NCBI GenBank assembly: GCA_029974835.1
Contig: JARKQN010000058.1
Span: 1-55,172, forward strand
Direction: 5' to 3'
Length of the DNA stretch: 55,172 nucleotides
Source: Bacteroidales bacterium
GTDB taxonomy: Bacteria > Bacteroidota > Bacteroidia > Bacteroidales > VadinHA17
The notes under the pieces are model-generated. The model was not told the DNA's origin. It saw only the letters and a program-made list of their open reading frames with translations, and did no database searches. The first letter of the stretch is position 1; each line of letters begins with the position of its first letter. The position numbers and the translations under genes are program-made. Below are positions 26,894 through 34,988 of this stretch, piece after piece.

Positions 26894-28330
26894 CTAGTTT
26901 TCTATCCATATAACCGAATTTCCTGTCCCCCACTCGTTTTCCTCCCAGATGCTGTTGGCGGGGTCCAGAATCCACTCACCATCCACAATATATTTATACA
27001 GGTATTTTCCCGGCTTCAGGTATGCATGGAAAATCCATAATTCTCCCTTCCTGACCATTCTGTATTTCCCTGGATCCCAACCTGTAAAGGTACCTGTAAC
27101 AATCACTTCACGTGCATTTTCATGACCCTTCAGCTCGAATCGGTGATTTGGCATTACAGCGATAACTGAATTGGTGAAGCTGCCGCTTCCGGCAGTAAAG
27201 GGATTTTCAGGGTCTGTGAGCCAGTATCCGTCGGCGATGAATTTATATTCATACATTCCGGGAGAAATATGATACCTCAGGCTCCATCCTGTGGTTGTTT
27301 TATTCATTAAGAGTTCATTCCGGTCCCAGTTGTTAAAAGTGCCGGTCAGAATTACCTGTTCAGCTCCTGTATATCCATTGAGGGTGAAAGTAACTGCATT
27401 GCCGATACCTATAAACGAGTTCAGGTTACCGTTACTATCCTGCCTGACATCGGGGTTGGCTGGGTCAGGCATCCATGTGCCGTCAGCAATGAACTTATAT
27501 GCATAGGTTCCGTCACGCAGATAAACGGGAAGATACCATCTGCCGTTTTCTTTAAGCATCGGTATTCCTCTCCTGTTCCATTGAATAAAGTTTCCGGTAA
27601 CCACAACCTCCTTTGCATCCGGCTTTGAATTAAGCTCAAAAGTATAGTCCGGAACATAAATAACAGATGCATTGCCAATATCCCTGTCGCGTTTTCTGAG
27701 ATTATTTCCCGGGTCAATAATCCACCTTCCGTCGACGATATATTTATATAAATATTTGCCAGGCAGTAGTTTTAATTTCACCATCCAGCCTGAATCAGTT
27801 TTGGTAAGGGAATTTAGCATTGAGTTCCAGTTATTGAAAGTACCCGCAATGAATACAGACGAAGCCTCCAGGTGATTTTCGAGGAAAAACAATGCAGTGT
27901 CTTCCCCGAATGCAACAGTTTCTCTGTTTTTCAGATTATTGACACCAAAAACATCCTGTGTCCTGATGTCAGCATAAAGCAGAGTATCTGAAGGTTCATC
28001 AAACATAAGGACATCCCTTCTGTCTGCTCCCAATTCGTCAGAGATGACTGCTGTTGCTTCTGTAATATACTGGTCTATTCTTTTCAGTTCCCACTTTCTG
28101 TTATCGGTTTCGACAGTACTCAGGCCTTCATCTGCTGCCCTGAAAAGAATTGAATCCAGCCCGAATCTAAGCATGAATTCTTTTTTCACCGAATCGTTCC
28201 ACCTGTTATCAATCCTGACGATTATCATACCCTCATCCACCCTTGCAATCCTGTTAATTCTCCCCCTGCCGCAGGAAATAAGCACTGCAGTGACTAAAAT
28301 TACAGAAGCATATTTTATACAGAGTCTCAT
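26894..28330 (-). CDS. Lipoprotein with four tandem glycogen-binding (AMPK-CBM48) modules
   Basis: This 478-residue protein begins with a lipoprotein signal, VLISCGRG (Cys 20). An N-terminal region of ~140 residues contains the segment DVLMFDEPSDTLLY. Four CBM48/AMPK-type E-set repeats follow. Each has the pattern xVxVxGTFNNWN, then GxYxYKYIVDGxWIxDP; good examples are VFIAGTFNNWN, VVVTGNFIQWN, VILTGTFNNWD and VIVTGTFTGWD, paired with KYLYKYIVDG, TYAYKFIADG, MYEYKFIADG and KYLYKYIVDG. The aromatic and DG residues that contact alpha-glucan are kept in all four. The gene overlaps the retropepsin gene by 4 nt upstream and precedes the LtaS-like gene by 1 nt. It should be a membrane-anchored periplasmic or surface alpha-glucan binder. 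Confidence 0.85.
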   Translation of the reverse strand: MRLCIKYASVILVTAVLISCGRGRINRIARVDEGMIIVRIDNRWNDSVKKEFMLRFGLDSILFRAADEGLSTVETDNRKWELKRIDQYITEATAVISDELGADRRDVLMFDEPSDTLLYADIRTQDVFGVNNLKNRETVAFGEDTALFFLENHLEASSVFIAGTFNNWNSMLNSLTKTDSGWMVKLKLLPGKYLYKYIVDGRWIIDPGNNLRKRDRDIGNASVIYVPDYTFELNSKPDAKEVVVTGNFIQWNRRGIPMLKENGRWYLPVYLRDGTYAYKFIADGTWMPDPANPDVRQDSNGNLNSFIGIGNAVTFTLNGYTGAEQVILTGTFNNWDRNELLMNKTTTGWSLRYHISPGMYEYKFIADGYWLTDPENPFTAGSGSFTNSVIAVMPNHRFELKGHENAREVIVTGTFTGWDPGKYRMVRKGELWIFHAYLKPGKYLYKYIVDGEWILDPANSIWEENEWGTGNSVIWIEN

Positions 28331-29301
28331 TGCTGGTTTTTATTAAACCACAGGCTTACCTGCCCGCTGGCAAAGTTAATACTGATTACCGTTTCCCGAA
28401 GGAAGTTATAACCCAGCATTCCGTCCGTTTTTATTCCGTAGACTTCACTCAGGTCGTCGAGTCCGGCCACTATTGCTTCAAAATTCCTAAGTGAGCGTGA
28501 GCCGAAACGTATTTCATCAAGTTTTCCGTGCATTACCTGAGTAGTGTTTAGTCCGGCACCCTTCAGTGTTACCTTTTGGTTTACGGTGAAAGTCCTGAAC
28601 ACCTGCTTAGGGCAATGACTCGAAATGACACTCATTTCAGCACCGGTGTCAAGGCAGAAAAGAAGGGAGGAGCCTGCTATCTCACCACGCATAAATATGA
28701 TATTTTTCCTTATCTCAGCTTTCAATATTACATCCGGTTTACCTCTTTTCTCTTCCCGCGAAACAGAACCTTCAGGATTAAGCTCCATCAGGTTATTGAC
28801 TGCGTCAATGGTTACTTCGTAACCCTTCAGCAATTCAAATCCAAAAAGTCCGGTTATCTTAACCCCCCTCCTGTTCTCTATGTGGCTGAGATCGGTAAGC
28901 GAAGCATCAATTCCTTTGAGTTCCAGACCCGGAAGATTTATTACTCCCAGATGCACTTTTTCGACATCCCCCACATTACCTGTTATACCTTTCTGTCCTG
29001 CTGTTCCGGTTCGGATATGATTCCTGAAATAAGTGCGGTTTAACACAATTTCGGAAGCCCCTGAATCGAATACAAGATTCCCGGTCACTCCGTCAATGAC
29101 GGCATCTGTAATAAGCAGTCTTCCGGCATTTTTAAAAGGCAACAGAATGGAATTACCGGTTTCAGTTTTAGAGTCAGTAACACGATTGTTTGAATCCTGA
29201 CGATCCGTTTCATTCTGATTACCATTAAACATAAGTATCAGTACCGGTAGAAATAATGGCAGAACAGCAGGAACAATATTTAATAATCTCCGGATTGACA
29301 T
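28327..29301 (-). CDS. Two-domain retropepsin-like aspartic protease, membrane-anchored
   Basis: This 324-residue protein has an N-terminal hydrophobic anchor (IVPAVLPLFLPVLILMF) followed by a polar, Asn/Asp-rich linker. Two retropepsin-like domains follow, with active-site motifs FDSGASEIVLN near residue 80 and LDTGAEMSVIS near residue 216. Having both DSG and DTG in one chain allows a pseudo-dimeric, pepsin-like active site without a second subunit. It is first in a three-gene operon with the CBM48 lipoprotein (4-nt overlap) and the LtaS-like transferase. A strong promoter lies just upstream. Confidence 0.83.
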   Translation of the reverse strand: MSIRRLLNIVPAVLPLFLPVLILMFNGNQNETDRQDSNNRVTDSKTETGNSILLPFKNAGRLLITDAVIDGVTGNLVFDSGASEIVLNRTYFRNHIRTGTAGQKGITGNVGDVEKVHLGVINLPGLELKGIDASLTDLSHIENRRGVKITGLFGFELLKGYEVTIDAVNNLMELNPEGSVSREEKRGKPDVILKAEIRKNIIFMRGEIAGSSLLFCLDTGAEMSVISSHCPKQVFRTFTVNQKVTLKGAGLNTTQVMHGKLDEIRFGSRSLRNFEAIVAGLDDLSEVYGIKTDGMLGYNFLRETVISINFASGQVSLWFNKNQQ

Positions 29302-29311
29302 AATTATCCGT

Positions 29312-29344
29312 CAAATTTATGGTTTTTAAGATTATTTCTTCAAA
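29312..29344 (-). promoter_or_regulatory. Promoter of the retropepsin-CBM48-LtaS operon
   Basis: On the minus strand TTTG (29344-29341) is followed after 21 nt by TAAATTTG (29319-29312), an excellent Bacteroidota -33/-7 pair. The start codon is at 29301, so the predicted leader is only about 5-8 nt. Confidence 0.65.
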
Positions 29345-29394
29345 ACAGCCGGTTGATGTTTGTATGCCTGACTTATTATTCAGGGCATATCTCG

Positions 29395-29402
29395 TAAATT
29401 TG
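29395..29402 (+). promoter_or_regulatory. Candidate -7 element of the GDSL lipoprotein gene
   Basis: TAAATTTG matches TAnnTTTG 25 nt before the start codon at 29428. No TTTG lies at the expected -33 distance, so support is limited. Confidence 0.35.
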
Positions 29403-29427
29403 TATATACCTTGTTATAAAAAACATA

Positions 29428-30129
29428 ATGAAAAAGCTGTATTTATGTTTCCTGTTGATTCTTTTTCTGATCGGGTGCTCTGCTCCGGTAAAGACTTTCC
29501 GGGATCGGCCAGAAGTAAGAAGATGGGAGCCGGAGATTGCAATTATCGACTCACTTTCGAAAGCGGAAAATTACCCGGATGATGCGATACTTTTTACCGG
29601 AAGTTCAAGCATCAGGCTCTGGAAAACACTCGCTGAAGACATGGCCCCCTACCAGGTTATACAGAGAGGCTATGGTGGAGCAAAACTGAGTGACTTCGCT
29701 GTCTATTCCGGGAGAATATTTTCACAGGTCAGATGCAGTGCCGCAGTAGTGTTCATAGCAAACGACATAACCGGTTCGCCGGAGGATAAGACACCTGAAG
29801 AGGTCAGAAAATTATTTCTTTTTATACTGAAAACATTCAGAAGATACCATCACGGCAAACCGTTTTTCTGGGTACAGATCACTCCCACACCATCAAGGTG
29901 GAAAGCATGGCCTCAGATAAATCTGGCAAATGAACTTATCAGGAAGGAATGCATGAAACGCCGCAACACCTGCTTCATACAGACAGACTATGCTTTCCTG
30001 GATGGCAACGGTTTACCCAGGGAGGAGCTGTTCATAAGTGACAAACTGCATCTAAACGGTGATGGTTACAGGATATGGAGCGCAATTATTAAGGATTCAA
30101 TTACTAAAGTGAAACAAACATCTGACTGA
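29428..30129 (+). CDS. GDSL/SGNH hydrolase lipoprotein
   Basis: This 233-residue protein has a lipoprotein signal (LILFLIGCSAP, Cys 17). The SGNH serine appears in LFTGSSSIRLW, block II Gly in RGYGGAKLSD, block III Asn in FIANDITG, and block V in DKLHLNGDGYRIW. All four SGNH blocks are present, so it should be an active esterase, perhaps deacetylating a glycan. It faces away from the retropepsin operon, sharing a 126-bp intergenic region. Confidence 0.88.
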   Translation: MKKLYLCFLLILFLIGCSAPVKTFRDRPEVRRWEPEIAIIDSLSKAENYPDDAILFTGSSSIRLWKTLAEDMAPYQVIQRGYGGAKLSDFAVYSGRIFSQVRCSAAVVFIANDITGSPEDKTPEEVRKLFLFILKTFRRYHHGKPFFWVQITPTPSRWKAWPQINLANELIRKECMKRRNTCFIQTDYAFLDGNGLPREELFISDKLHLNGDGYRIWSAIIKDSITKVKQTSD

Positions 30130-30221
30130 CCCGGTTGTTTAATAATTATTATTACATTGCAAAAAGAGAATAATGAATTTTTTCCAAATCATTACAAGTC
30201 ATTGAAAATTTCATAATCATC

Positions 30222-31454
30222 ATGAGCGAACTTATAGATAATTCAGCAGACAGGAAAAAGAAACTTAAAGGACTGATCCTGAAACTTCACGGCGGTGTAC
30301 CTGAAGAAGAAGTCAAAAAGGAATTGTTGACGACACTAAGCAATATACCATACGGTGAAGTTGTTGAGGTTGAGCAGGAGCTTATCGGAGAAGGGCTTCC
30401 GGAAGAGGAAGTGCTGCGCCTTTGCGATGCCCATTCTGCTGTTCTCAAGGGGCATGTGGACCTGTCAGCCGCAAAAAAAATTCCGCCCGGGCATCCTGTG
30501 GATATTATGATAAACGAAAACAGGGAGCTTAAAAAGGTAGCCGGAGAGATAAAAGAGGCAATAGCAGGGATAGCCGGCGGAGGAGAAAAAGATCTTTCAG
30601 TGAAAATTCTCAGGCTTCGTGGTTTGTTCAACAACCTTATGGATGTTGACAAACATTACCAGAGAAAAGAATACCTGATATTTCCATATCTCGAAAGGAA
30701 AGAGATCACCGGCCCTCCAAAGGTTATGTGGGGAAAACATGACGAGATCCGGGAGCTCATTAAAGGAAGTCTGGAAGTGCTCAAAGCTGACATAAAGGAA
30801 GCTGACGAACTCCTGGCATCGGCTGAGATACTGATGCTACCTGCAGTTAACGGCGTAATTGAAATGACAGTGAAGGAAGAAGAGATACTGTTCCCGATGA
30901 CTCTCGATAACCTTTCGGATGCCGAATGGAATGAAGTGAACAGGCAGTCGCCCGAAATTGGTTTCTGTTTATATGATCCGCCGGTTGAGTGGAAACCGCC
31001 GAGAGAGGCAGGAGAAAAAGAGGATGGGAATGTAACCGCCGGCGGAAGAATCCAGCTACCCACAGGAAGTTTTACCTTAGAGGAACTCACAGCTTTGCTG
31101 AACCATCTGCCTGTCGATATAACATTTGTTGACCGCAACGACAGGGTAAAATACTTTTCAATGTCGAAAGAGAGAATCTTCCAGCGAAACAGGGCTATCC
31201 TTAACCGCGACGTCAGGCATTGCCACCCGCCGGCAAGTGCACATATCGTTGACCGGATTATAGAAGACTTCAGAAGCGGCAAAGCCTCGAGCGCCCCTTT
31301 CTGGATTAATATGGGCGGAAAAATGATCCATATTGAATATTTTGCCATTCGGAATGAAATCGGTGAATACCTGGGTACACTTGAAGTGTCTCATGACATA
31401 TCCGGATACAGGAAACTGGATGGTGAACAGAGAATCTTATCATATAAACTTTAA
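30222..31454 (+). CDS. DUF438 protein: DUF438 helix domain, hemerythrin domain, PAS domain
   Basis: This 410-residue cytoplasmic protein starts with the DUF438 domain (1-75, GVPEEEVKKELLTTLSNIP). A hemerythrin-like four-helix domain follows (about 85-235) with candidate iron ligands in HPVDIMINE, VDKHYQRKE, WGKHDEIRE and KEEEILFPM. A PAS domain lies at about 290-405 (VDITFVDRNDRVKYFS, MIHIEYFAI). Proteins of this build occur in anaerobes and are linked to O2 or NO sensing and iron-sulfur repair; the exact role is not fixed. The next gene follows after 2 nt and encodes DUF1858-DUF2249, a frequent partner. Confidence 0.88.
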   Translation: MSELIDNSADRKKKLKGLILKLHGGVPEEEVKKELLTTLSNIPYGEVVEVEQELIGEGLPEEEVLRLCDAHSAVLKGHVDLSAAKKIPPGHPVDIMINENRELKKVAGEIKEAIAGIAGGGEKDLSVKILRLRGLFNNLMDVDKHYQRKEYLIFPYLERKEITGPPKVMWGKHDEIRELIKGSLEVLKADIKEADELLASAEILMLPAVNGVIEMTVKEEEILFPMTLDNLSDAEWNEVNRQSPEIGFCLYDPPVEWKPPREAGEKEDGNVTAGGRIQLPTGSFTLEELTALLNHLPVDITFVDRNDRVKYFSMSKERIFQRNRAILNRDVRHCHPPASAHIVDRIIEDFRSGKASSAPFWINMGGKMIHIEYFAIRNEIGEYLGTLEVSHDISGYRKLDGEQRILSYKL

Positions 31455-31456
31455 AA

Positions 31457-31975
31457 ATGGAAAAGGAAAAACATATCATCACTCCCAGGTCGAAGGTGAT
31501 GCAGGTTATTGAAGCATACCCTCAGTTAGAAGAGGTTCTGATATCTTATGTCCCTGCATTCAGCAAACTGAAGAATCCCGTTCTGAGAAACACAGTTGCA
31601 AGAATAGCAACTCTTCAGCAGGCTGCAGCTATCGGGAATGTTAAGGTTGAAGAACTAGTGAACAGGTTAAGGAATGAAGTCGGACAGGGCAGCATGGAAA
31701 TTGCCGAACACGAAAAGTTTGTTACCGAGAAGCCGGCATGGTTCGACAGGTCAAAGATTATCTTCAGCCTGGACATAAGAAAGATGCTTGAAGCCGGCGA
31801 GCAGCCTGTTAACCAGGCAATGTCCGATCTTAACAATCTCGGTGACGGAGATATATATGAGGTCATTGCACCATTCATTCCGGCACCGCTTATCGATAAA
31901 GCGGCAAGCCTCGGCATCAGGCACTGGATTAACAAGGAATCTGCCGAACTCTTTTACGTCTATTTCATGAAATAG
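31457..31975 (+). CDS. DUF1858-DUF2249 domain protein
   Basis: This 172-residue protein has an N-terminal DUF1858-like helical domain (KVMQVIEAYPQLEEVLISY) like that of the Hcp/ScdA neighbourhood, and a C-terminal DUF2249 domain (RKMLEAGEQPVNQAMSDLN, then YEVIAPFIPAPLIDKAASLG). The DUF2249 fold is TusA/SirA-like, but the usual Cys is not visible. It starts 2 nt after the DUF438/hemerythrin gene and is surely co-transcribed. The pair probably serves a nitrosative or oxidative stress response in anaerobic metabolism. Confidence 0.83.
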   Translation: MEKEKHIITPRSKVMQVIEAYPQLEEVLISYVPAFSKLKNPVLRNTVARIATLQQAAAIGNVKVEELVNRLRNEVGQGSMEIAEHEKFVTEKPAWFDRSKIIFSLDIRKMLEAGEQPVNQAMSDLNNLGDGDIYEVIAPFIPAPLIDKAASLGIRHWINKESAELFYVYFMK

Positions 31976-32029
31976 CATTCCATTGGGAATATTTATAGTT
32001 CTTCCATTTTCTGCCATCCGGTAAAATAA

Positions 32030-32167
32030 ATGAGCAGCAGCGGTAATTATATATTTCAGCAGGATTATTATGGTTGCTTACCCGGTACGGTTGTAACAAT
32101 AGAAAATAATATCATCAGAAGTTTTTTGCCGGAAGAAAAAGCAATAATTTTACAGCCTGGTATTTAA
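32030..32167 (+). CDS. Possible small protein, 45 aa, upstream of the MFS gene
   Basis: ATG 32030 follows an A-rich AAAATAA stretch and opens a 45-codon frame ending in TAA 32165-32167, 8 nt before the MFS start codon. The product begins MSSSGNYIFQQDYYG and ends EEKAIILQPGI; it has no signal or membrane helix. Position and spacing suit a translated leader or small operon member, but composition alone does not prove coding and I recognise no family. Confidence 0.3.
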   Translation: MSSSGNYIFQQDYYGCLPGTVVTIENNIIRSFLPEEKAIILQPGI

Positions 32168-32175
32168 AAAGAAAG

Positions 32176-33348
32176 ATGGACAGCGGCTATAAGACGGCTT
32201 TGAAATTTGTCGTAATGCTTGGCCTTGTGAGCCTCTTTTCCGACATGACTTATGAAGCTGCCCGGGGCATAAACGGCTCATTTCTTCAAAAGCTTGGTGC
32301 CTCAGGAACCGCTGTGGGACTGGTAGCCGGTATCGGAGAACTGATCGGATACGGCCTTCGCTTTTTCTCAGGCTATCTGGCCGACAGAACAAAAAAATAC
32401 TGGACAATACTAATAGCAGGTTACCTGATAAATCTGCTATCTGTGCCTTTACTGGCACTTGCAGGCTTCTGGCAGGTTGCGGTAATTCTCATAATCGCTG
32501 AACGTACAGGTAAGGCGCTGAGGGCTCCGGCACGTGATGCGGTTCTTTCTTTCGGAACTGAAAAAACAGGGAGGGGATGGGGCTACGGTCTTCATGAGGC
32601 CCTGGATCAGATAGGTGCCATTGCAGGTCCTCTCCTTGTAAGCGCTGTACTGCTATTCAGAAATCAGAACTACAAAATGGCCTACGCTGTGCTGGCTATC
32701 CCTGCTCTCATTGCCATAAGCCTGCTTCTGTATTGCAGATATCTCTACCCGAGACCGGGAGATCTTGAAATCAAAAAGACCGGCGTTTCGACTAAGGGTT
32801 TCACGAAAAGATACCGTATATACCTGCTTGCCGTCATACTAATTGCGGCCGGCTATGCCGACTTCCCGCTTGTTGCTTTTCACTTTAAATCGGAGTCTCT
32901 TATGAGCGATTCTGCAATCCCGGTTTTTTATTCCGCAGCCATGGCTGCAGATGCACTGGCAGCTCTGGTATTCGGAAAACTGTTTGACAAACTGGGAATA
33001 CGTGTGATAATTGCTTCCGTATTGCTATCGTCCTTTTTTGCCCCGATGGTATTTACGGGAGGTTTCGGTTTTGCCCTTGCCGGAATGATATTATGGGGAA
33101 TAGGCATGGGAGCACAGGAATCGGTTATAAAGGCGGAGATTGCCATGATGGTCCCGCAGGAAAAGCGGGGTACCGCTTTCGGCACATTCAATGCGGCATA
33201 CGGAATATTCTGGTTTGCAGGAAGCGCAATTATGGGGTTTCTTTACGATAAATCTGTTACCGGTCTGATAGTTTTTTCAGTATTGACACAACTTTTTGCC
33301 GCTTCGGTTCTTATATTTATCCTTAAGACTGAAAAAAGAAATGAGTAA
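32176..33348 (+). CDS. MFS transporter
   Basis: This 390-residue protein has about 12 hydrophobic helices in two halves. The loop between helices 2 and 3 carries GYLADRTKKYW, a variant of the MFS motif GxLxDRxGRR, and the second half repeats it as GKLFDKLGIR. The segment RTGKALRAPARDAVLSF is typical of a Bacteroidota/archaeal MFS subgroup of unknown substrate. It may be co-transcribed with the DUF438 pair, 200 nt upstream, through the small frame at 32030. Confidence 0.85.
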   Translation: MDSGYKTALKFVVMLGLVSLFSDMTYEAARGINGSFLQKLGASGTAVGLVAGIGELIGYGLRFFSGYLADRTKKYWTILIAGYLINLLSVPLLALAGFWQVAVILIIAERTGKALRAPARDAVLSFGTEKTGRGWGYGLHEALDQIGAIAGPLLVSAVLLFRNQNYKMAYAVLAIPALIAISLLLYCRYLYPRPGDLEIKKTGVSTKGFTKRYRIYLLAVILIAAGYADFPLVAFHFKSESLMSDSAIPVFYSAAMAADALAALVFGKLFDKLGIRVIIASVLLSSFFAPMVFTGGFGFALAGMILWGIGMGAQESVIKAEIAMMVPQEKRGTAFGTFNAAYGIFWFAGSAIMGFLYDKSVTGLIVFSVLTQLFAASVLIFILKTEKRNE

Positions 33349-33430
33349 AAACCGATGAATAAAACAGAATAGGAATCTTTACATACCGAATAATCTGCTT
33401 CATTTTATCGTACATATTTTTAAAATAAAT

Positions 33431-33438
33431 TATATTTG
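33431..33438 (+). promoter_or_regulatory. eno: Candidate eno promoter (-7 element)
   Basis: TATATTTG matches TAnnTTTG and lies 62 nt upstream of the eno ATG in an AT-rich region. The -33 element is not clear (TTTTA at 33403 is too far). Confidence 0.45.
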
Positions 33439-33500
33439 ACGTCTCAATAAAAAACAAGATAACATAAAAGACAAAATATCATTAACTAAAAAAACTGTAT

Positions 33501-34781
33501 ATGAAAATTATTGAAGTATCAGCTCTGGAGATTCTCGATTCGAGAGGCAATCCGACTGTTGAAGCGAATGTGACCCTTGAAGATGGCACACAGGCAAGAG
33601 CCATGGTACCAAGCGGTGCATCCACGGGTGAACGTGAGGCTTGCGAATTGCGCGACGGCGACAAGAAACGCTATGGAGGTAAGGGTGTCCTGAAAGCCGT
33701 AGAAAATGTAAATACAATTATTGCCAGGGCTATCACCGGAAAAGACTTCGGCAACCAGCGCGAACTCGACTATGCAATGATTGAACTCGACGGCACTCCA
33801 AACAAATCAAAACTCGGAGCAAACGCGATACTCTCAGTTTCAATGGCATATGCCAGGGCCGAAGCCGAGAGTGCGGGAATTCCCCTTTATCAGTACCTTG
33901 GAGGAGCAAATTCACACGTCCTTCCGGTTCCCTGCCTCAACATTATCAATGGCGGTAAACATGCTGACAACAATGTTGACTTCCAGGAATTCATGATTGC
34001 CCCGCATAACGCTCCTTCATTCACAGAATCGATCAGAATGGGCGTCGAGGTTTTCCATTCGCTTAAATCTGTTCTGAAAGGAAAAGGTTACAGTACCGGC
34101 GTCGGCGATGAAGGAGGTTTTGCACCCGACCTTAAATCGAACGATGAAGCCGTTGAGGTTATTCTTGAGGCAATAACAAAAGCCGGTTACAAACCCGGAA
34201 CTGATGTCAGCATCTGCCTCGATCCTGCCGCAAGCGAAATGTGGGAAGATGGCAAATACAAGCTTTTCAAGAGCACAGGTAAGCTTCTTTCAAGCGATGA
34301 ACTGATTAAGCTGTGGGAGAACTGGGTAAAACAGTACCCTATAATTTCAATCGAAGACGGTCTTGCTGAAAATGACTGGCCCGGCTGGCAGAACATGACA
34401 AGAACAATGGGTGGAAAGATTGAAATTGTCGGCGACGACATTTTCTGCACCAACAAAGCAATTCTCACAGAGGGTATCGCCAAAGGTGTTGCTAACTCAA
34501 TCCTTATCAAGCTCAACCAGATTGGTACTGTTTCTGAAACACTTGAAACAATTGAACTCGCTTTCAGAAACAATTACAACATATTTGTCTCACACAGAAG
34601 CGGTGAAACTCCCGACAGCTTCATATCAGATCTTACTGTTGGGGTGAATGCAGGGAAGCTCAAAACAGGAAGCGGCTGCAGAGGAGAACGTATAGAGAAA
34701 TTCAACCAGCTTATGAGAATTGAGAATATGCTTGGCAAATCGGCAAAATTTGCAGGAATAAAAGCATTCAAGAATGCATAA
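33501..34781 (+). CDS. eno: Enolase
   Basis: This 426-residue glycolytic enzyme interconverts 2-phosphoglycerate and phosphoenolpyruvate. Family landmarks are [16 protein letters not shown] at the start, the metal loop [11 protein letters not shown], the general-acid region [11 protein letters not shown], metal ligands in [12 protein letters not shown] and VGDDIFCTN, catalytic Lys in [11 protein letters not shown], and the signature [12 protein letters not shown]. It is a single-gene transcription unit with its own promoter and a strong terminator. Confidence 0.98.
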   Translation: MKIIEVSALEILDSRGNPTVEANVTLEDGTQARAMVPSGASTGEREACELRDGDKKRYGGKGVLKAVENVNTIIARAITGKDFGNQRELDYAMIELDGTPNKSKLGANAILSVSMAYARAEAESAGIPLYQYLGGANSHVLPVPCLNIINGGKHADNNVDFQEFMIAPHNAPSFTESIRMGVEVFHSLKSVLKGKGYSTGVGDEGGFAPDLKSNDEAVEVILEAITKAGYKPGTDVSICLDPAASEMWEDGKYKLFKSTGKLLSSDELIKLWENWVKQYPIISIEDGLAENDWPGWQNMTRTMGGKIEIVGDDIFCTNKAILTEGIAKGVANSILIKLNQIGTVSETLETIELAFRNNYNIFVSHRSGETPDSFISDLTVGVNAGKLKTGSGCRGERIEKFNQLMRIENMLGKSAKFAGIKAFKNA

Positions 34782-34793
34782 AATTTTAAAGAT

Positions 34794-34824
34794 AAAAAAG
34801 CGGCTATGGGCCGCTTTTTTTTTT
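34794..34824 (+). terminator. Strong intrinsic terminator after eno
   Basis: AAAAAAGCGGC (34794-34804), loop TATGG, and GCCGCTTTTTT (34810-34820) form an 11-bp stem. The T-run extends to 34824, ten T in total. It begins 12 nt past the eno stop. Confidence 0.92.
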
Positions 34825-34937
34825 ACTTTTTCTAAACTTTTTAAAAATTCAGAAACAACCAATAGAATAATTTCTTTAATTTGCGGGCGAAAATAAATCC
34901 ATAGCATGGACGATTATCATTTATGCCGTTGAACCCG

Positions 34938-34980
34938 ACAGAGGTCTGCATTTTCAGCCTCTGTTGAAAATTACTGGAGG
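34938..34980 (+). promoter_or_regulatory. Structured corA leader with unusual Shine-Dalgarno
   Basis: ACAGAGG (34938-34944) pairs with CCTCTGT (34958-34964), extended by CTG/CAG past one bulged T. An alternative stem, TTTTCA (34951-34956) with TGAAAA (34965-34970), excludes it. The Shine-Dalgarno sequence CTGGAGG (34974-34980) lies 8 nt before the ATG, rare in this window, and its GAGG could pair with the CCTC of the first stem. The arrangement could regulate translation. Confidence 0.4.
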
Positions 34981-34988
34981 ATTGTATT

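Noticed and set aside
28576-29043. 155-residue ORF antisense to the retropepsin gene
   Set aside because: The opposite strand carries both aspartic protease motifs; no motif is visible in this frame.
30656-31348. 230-residue ORF antisense to the DUF438/hemerythrin gene
   Set aside because: It is Ser/Ile/Pro-rich, typical of a shadow frame, and the sense strand has three recognisable domains.
32030-32175. Regulatory RNA upstream of the MFS gene
   Set aside because: No terminator-like hairpin or competing stems are visible; a short ORF is the only structure found.
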